Below, piece by piece: positions 59,701 to 64,000 of a DNA stretch of 64,000 bases. The notes under the pieces are model-generated. The model made no database searches. It saw only the letters and a program-made list of their open reading frames with translations, and was not told where the DNA came from. The stretch comes from Smittia aterrima (Eukaryota > Arthropoda > Insecta > Diptera > Chironomidae), in contig CP093831.1 of the NCBI GenBank assembly GCA_033063855.1, positions 20,088,001 to 20,152,000 of the forward strand. Direction: 5' to 3'. Both the position numbers and the translations under genes were made by a program. How positions within the stretch are numbered: the first letter of the stretch is position 1; the number at the start of each line of letters is the position of its first letter.

Positions 59701-62097
59701 AGAAAGGTACCTTAGGCTACGAATTCAAAATCTCAAGAGACATCCATAATAAATATTTGCTATCAAAAAGGGTGGACGAGTTGGGAATTGAAATTTCTAA
59801 TCCTTAAAAGTGATAACAGCAAATTTCTTTTCAACTCATGACCCTCTTTTCTCAAGAGGCAATTAAAACAATAGTAGTTCATCTTAATGCCAGCGAACTT
59901 TTATCTTAACTGCTTGGACCATGCGACGATGCCGCCTGATTCATCGTTATCAAGTTATTTATAAAGAAAAAAGAAATTTTTCCACCTTTTGCTCTCACTT
60001 CCGCCTTCACACTTCGCTTGTCAACCTCTCTTCTCTTTCTCGAAACAGTTGACAAAATGATATTTCTTATTTTCGTCAACTGCTTTTGACTCGGTATTTA
60101 AATATTTAACTCTTAAACGTTATTTCTTGTAATAAAAATTGGAAATTCAGTGAAACAATTGAGGGAATAATAAACTTTTTCACGCCATTTAAAAGGGTTG
60201 ATTGAAAATCACAACAGTCTTCAGTATATTAAATTAAGGTTTTTAATTAAATCGCTTTTGGAACTGACAAAATTGCTTTTAGCGTTTTCTAGCTTGATTG
60301 TATATTTTATTCATCGAATAAACAGAAATGATTTTCTTCCAAACGCTCACTCGATTTTCATGCTCTCTCTCTCTCTCTTTCTCTATCAAATTTTTCTTGC
60401 CTTATGTTCACACCACACATAACTTTCGAAAAAATTTCTTCTTGAGCGTCTATGCCCGCTCCGTCAGTTTCATTAACATGTTAACAAAAGCCTGAATTAA
60501 GGATACGAAAATGTAATCAAAATATTAACATAGAATATTGGCCAAAGAAGAAAACGTTTTCATTTAAAAAAAAACTAGTAGGATGCTCGTTCCTCGCCTA
60601 GTCACGAATAACAAAAAAATCCTTCAACAATATTTGAATTTTTATTTTCTTCGTCCTCGCAATTTGTCGTGCTAGAAAATATGTTTTAATTCCATAAATA
60701 GATTTAATAATTCATGGCGTCGAATTTTTTCACCTAAAAACCGATGTAAATACAAACGAGAAGGCAGAATGGCGATGAAAACAAAGAAGAAATAGGAGAG
60801 AAATAGGAAGTTGAATTAAGCAATATCAAGGCTGAGAGCTTTCACGTGAAGGAAAATGGAAATGAAGAGAGCATTTCACGCCATAAAATGAACGAAATTT
60901 TCTTTTATCGGAATCATTTAATTTTAATTGGCACAATAAATGACAAATATTAGCAAACGAGGTCGACATCTAAATATTTCAAAATTAAGTTCTATTTGAT
61001 ACGTTGCAATGAAGTCATTAATTAAGTGATTTAGTTGTAAATGATTTCAATCAGTTATAGGCCTTTCAATTAATGATTTTTCTGTCTGGAACGTGGTTGT
61101 TGATTCAACCGAAAAGCACTTAATCTAATGATGAAAGTATTTTCTAATTTACGCAGAGCTTTTAATCTTGACATCATCGCCGGCATTTCTTTGGTTAAGG
61201 AAATCGTGTGGCGTCCGACTTTTCTTTTTACCATTTTTATCGTTCTCTCCTTGTTTTCTACATCTTTCAGAAATGTTTGCCTAACCACTTTCACTCCGTT
61301 TATTTACTAAGAACATTGTCTTACTCTTATCACAAGAGTCTTATGTAAAAACTGATTTTTGCCCGCGGGCGGTGCCTTCTGTTTCAATGGCTGAACGAGA
61401 AATGTCTTGATAAAATGAAACGACGACGACTACTCTGAAGCTAGTGATAATTTCTTTAATAAATTCTCACACAAGGTGAACAGATTGGAAGTTTGAATAA
61501 AAGTTTTAGTCATATATCCATCAAGAGCAGACATGGCGGTTCGTGGCTCAAATGATTTACCGAGAACCACAAAAGCTAGTCTTTAATCTGATCCACCATA
61601 TGTCAAGATAGTGGCGAATGCAAAAATGCAGAAAGTTTGTAGATCCTGCTTTGACATTCGAAACGACATAAACGTGTCAATAAATGTTTCATTTCACTCT
61701 AAATGAACATTCCAACAAATTAGATGCTGAAGCTTCTAAATCAAACATTGCGGACTGTGAGTTAAAACACAAAATTGTATTTACCTTTCATCTGAAATCA
61801 TAACAAGCCGTGTTGTGCTACACAAGCGTTCGAAGTTGTCGAGCTTTCAACCGGTTCAAATCAGCAATTGTGTGTTCGGAAATGAAAATATTATTTCAAG
61901 ATCATGCTTCGTAGACCTTTCATCGGTAATTAAATGAAAAAAGACTCAAAACTAATATGAAATGTGTTTCCTTATGAACAAGTGTGGCCATCGAATGAAA
62001 ATTTGACTGTTCAACTTCATCGTTACAAATGGATTAAGCGATGTTTCTCATGAGGATAACAATATCTACTGCCAAAAAGTTGGGAGATCAATAAGTA
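56758..62097. other. Long AT-rich region without clear genes
   Basis: No exon chain is supported. Isolated open frames (57067-57273, 59577-59807, 61128-61310, all plus) begin at non-ATG codons or code for hydrophobic AT-rich peptides and match nothing known. A short CT microsatellite lies near 60365. Confidence 0.4.
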
Positions 62098-62440
62098 ATG
62101 GGTCACGTCAAACAAAAGAAATCAACAAGCAGTAGCACTTCGACTCCACCCGAAAGCTCTGGGATCGAGTTGAAGGAAAGTGCTCCATACTCTCGTCGAT
62201 CTTATCCAGAACAGCTCAATGTAGAAGAGCTAATCAGCCAAATTAACTGCAGAATCGATGTTGTGAACGACAAAAACAATAACAGAAATCGAAACAGTAT
62301 CGTCCTACAGCAAATTGACATCATCGACATTGAAAATGGTCCTCCGTCTCACCGACATCACCAGAAGCCGCTCTTCCGCAGACTTATTGCGTTTATCCGA
62401 AATTTATGGATTGGTGCTAAATTTAGTGTCGGGAGTGATG
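62098..62440 (+). CDS. Probable first coding exon of a gene leaving the window
   Basis: ATG 62098 opens a frame of 114 codons up to a good donor (GATG then GTAAGA, phase 1). The frame would otherwise run on to a stop at 62481. The sequence is Ser/Thr-rich, then YPEQLNVEELISQINCRIDVV, an Asn-rich run, IVLQQIDIIDIENG, and a basic amphipathic end FRRLIAFIRNLWIGAKFSVG. No in-phase continuation was found in the last 1.5 kb, so the next exon is probably right of the window. The layout (polar tail, basic helix, phase-1 donor) resembles the first exon of the KChIP-like gene, but that is weak evidence of kinship. Confidence 0.45.
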
Positions 62441-62481
62441 GTAAGACTAAAAGCACAAATAATTTAATTGAAAGAGAATAA

Positions 62482-64000
62482 TTCTTTAGTATTTATTTAT
62501 ATTTACCCCTCAACCCTAATTGCGTACGTAAGGGGAGAAATCTATTTAAAGTTGTTGCAATTTCATGGTAGGGAAAAGAGACTATTTTTAAAGTTCTGAA
62601 CCTTGTCGAATTACCTTGCTCGTAAGTTTCTTATTTCCCTATCTACCGCGAAGTTTAATCTGATACTATACCTCCGCTAGGATCAAGCTATGAAGCTAAA
62701 AATAAAAAAGAAGAGCAACTGCGGTAATTAAGCTTGAAACCAAAAAGAAAGCTCTTTAATAATTTTTGGGACAACTTCGAATCTTTGAGAACACTTTCGT
62801 TGTATCATTTCTTCATACTTTTTAATTAGAATCACTTATGAAATGATTTATTGAACATTTGTTCTTCTATTTTATTCGTCGAAGAAGAAACTTTATTAAT
62901 AGGAAAGTTTTTTCATTGTCTCTGCAATGCGTTGTGTTGGCGGATCATTTATCATGAAGAAAATTTTGGTTTTTTTATCTCTCCTTGCTGTTCCAGATTC
63001 TGCGTAAACTCTACAAGCACAGCGATTTACAAGTCGAACAGTTCTCAAGATAAATAAGTTTTTGTGTGCGAACGGTTTTTTGTTTAGGATTTTCTTTTTG
63101 CATTTTTTAGTAATTTTCTTTTGAGAAATAAAAGTTCGAATACTTTGGGGAGAAGTTATCTTCATAAGACTTCGTGTTACATTATATTCAGGCAGCTCTC
63201 AAGCAATGAAAACGTAGAAATATTTCCGCGAGTTGGGTAAACTTCCGAGCATTTTTATGATTTTCCTGATTTAATGCATTGAAATGTAAATTTGCGATTT
63301 GCCTTGGGAATAATCGGATGTTTAAAGCTCTGGTAGTTTCGATGACGTATTGAACATTGAAATATAATGATACCGAGGGTAATTCACATACTTCAGTTCA
63401 CTGAGCGGGAAAAGCATTGTTGACAGACTCAATAAACTCAAACTTGAATTGAATATAATGAAATCGCGAGTTCATGAAAAACAAGCTCGGGACGGGACGA
63501 CCTATGAAGACCGTTTTTGCTCAATCTCGAAACTAAATCTTTCTATAAAATGTTCATTTAAGTTTTTTGCTCGGGACAATCAAGAAAAACTTTAAGCGAT
63601 GACTCGCTCATTTGTCAAATGATGTCATTAAATTCAAAACACGGATCTCGTTTCAAACAAACGACTTTTTTACACTTTAAGATGAATTCTCTATTTCCAT
63701 TTCTCGGAAAAATGGTCAAAGGTCATTTAAATTTTCCAGTGGGGTGAGGTTTCTGCAACCATCCCTCACGAATAAATATTAATTTAAATTCACACTAAAC
63801 CCAGCGTGTCGGCAATAATGTTTAAATTAATGTCAGACTCGCCGACAACAAGTTTCTTAATAGCCGAATAATTTACCACAAAATATCATTTGTTTACAGT
63901 GTCTGTAAAGATTTCTTCGTGTTCATCATCTTGACGCCGTAAACCTTGAATTTAATGTATTTCAATTCAGGATGCTCTCTCCATCTTATTCCCAGGACAT
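62482..64000. other. AT-rich right end, probable intron
   Basis: No exon with matching phase is seen after the donor at 62440. The sequence is AT-rich and probably intron of the gene that starts at 62098. Confidence 0.35.

Noticed and set aside
60365..60390. CT-rich microsatellite
   Set aside because: Short simple repeat, common in insect DNA.
1..64000. CRISPR arrays, bacterial operons or prophage
   Set aside because: All recognised genes are spliced eukaryotic genes, and no regularly spaced repeats were seen.

Overview
The window looks like nuclear DNA of an insect, most likely a dipteran and possibly a nematoceran fly (midge or mosquito relatives). It is strongly AT-rich. Its genes have short introns (about 50-100 bp) with GT-AG borders, and it carries insect-type families: a paired GCM transcription factor, a divergent ionotropic receptor, Atg17/FIP200, a Mei-W68/SPO11 protein, SF3B1, a PEBP, alanine aminotransferase and a KChIP-type calcium sensor. 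I cannot name the species. Splice sites below were chosen by hand from donor/acceptor motifs, frame continuity and family similarity.

Layout. 1-5.7 kb: a C-type-lectin-like gene (+; first exon not found) and an ionotropic-receptor gene (+). 6.7-11.2 kb: Atg17/FIP200 (+, nine coding exons). 12.7-14.5 kb: a five-exon GCM gene (-), tail-to-tail with Atg17. 17.2-19.9 kb: SPO11/mei-W68 (+) with an unusual N-terminal extension of about 500 residues. 20.2-20.8 kb: weak minus-strand exon-like pieces. 21.6-27.0 kb: SF3B1 (+). 28.3-36.5 kb: a large inverted repeat (arms of about 1.79 kb, spacer about 4.55 kb) whose spacer holds a second, intronless GCM gene (+). 37.7-38.4 kb: secreted PEBP (+). 39.2-42.1 kb: alanine aminotransferase (+, 12 coding exons, two of them microexons). 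44.1-51.7 kb: KChIP-like EF-hand protein (-, seven coding exons, 5.3 kb first intron). 54.9-56.8 kb: a small six-exon helical protein that has no long ORF. 62.1 kb: a probable first coding exon of a gene that runs out of the window to the right. The remaining 3' third is mostly AT-rich non-coding sequence.

How the genes relate. Most are unrelated single-copy genes and nothing here is an operon. The two GCM genes are the only obvious paralogues. They lie about 18.7 kb apart in divergent orientation with SPO11 and SF3B1 between them. The most unusual parts of the window are the second GCM gene (no introns, inside the inverted repeat, downstream of a cluster of short palindromes) and the extended SPO11. 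Both deserve comparison with related species.
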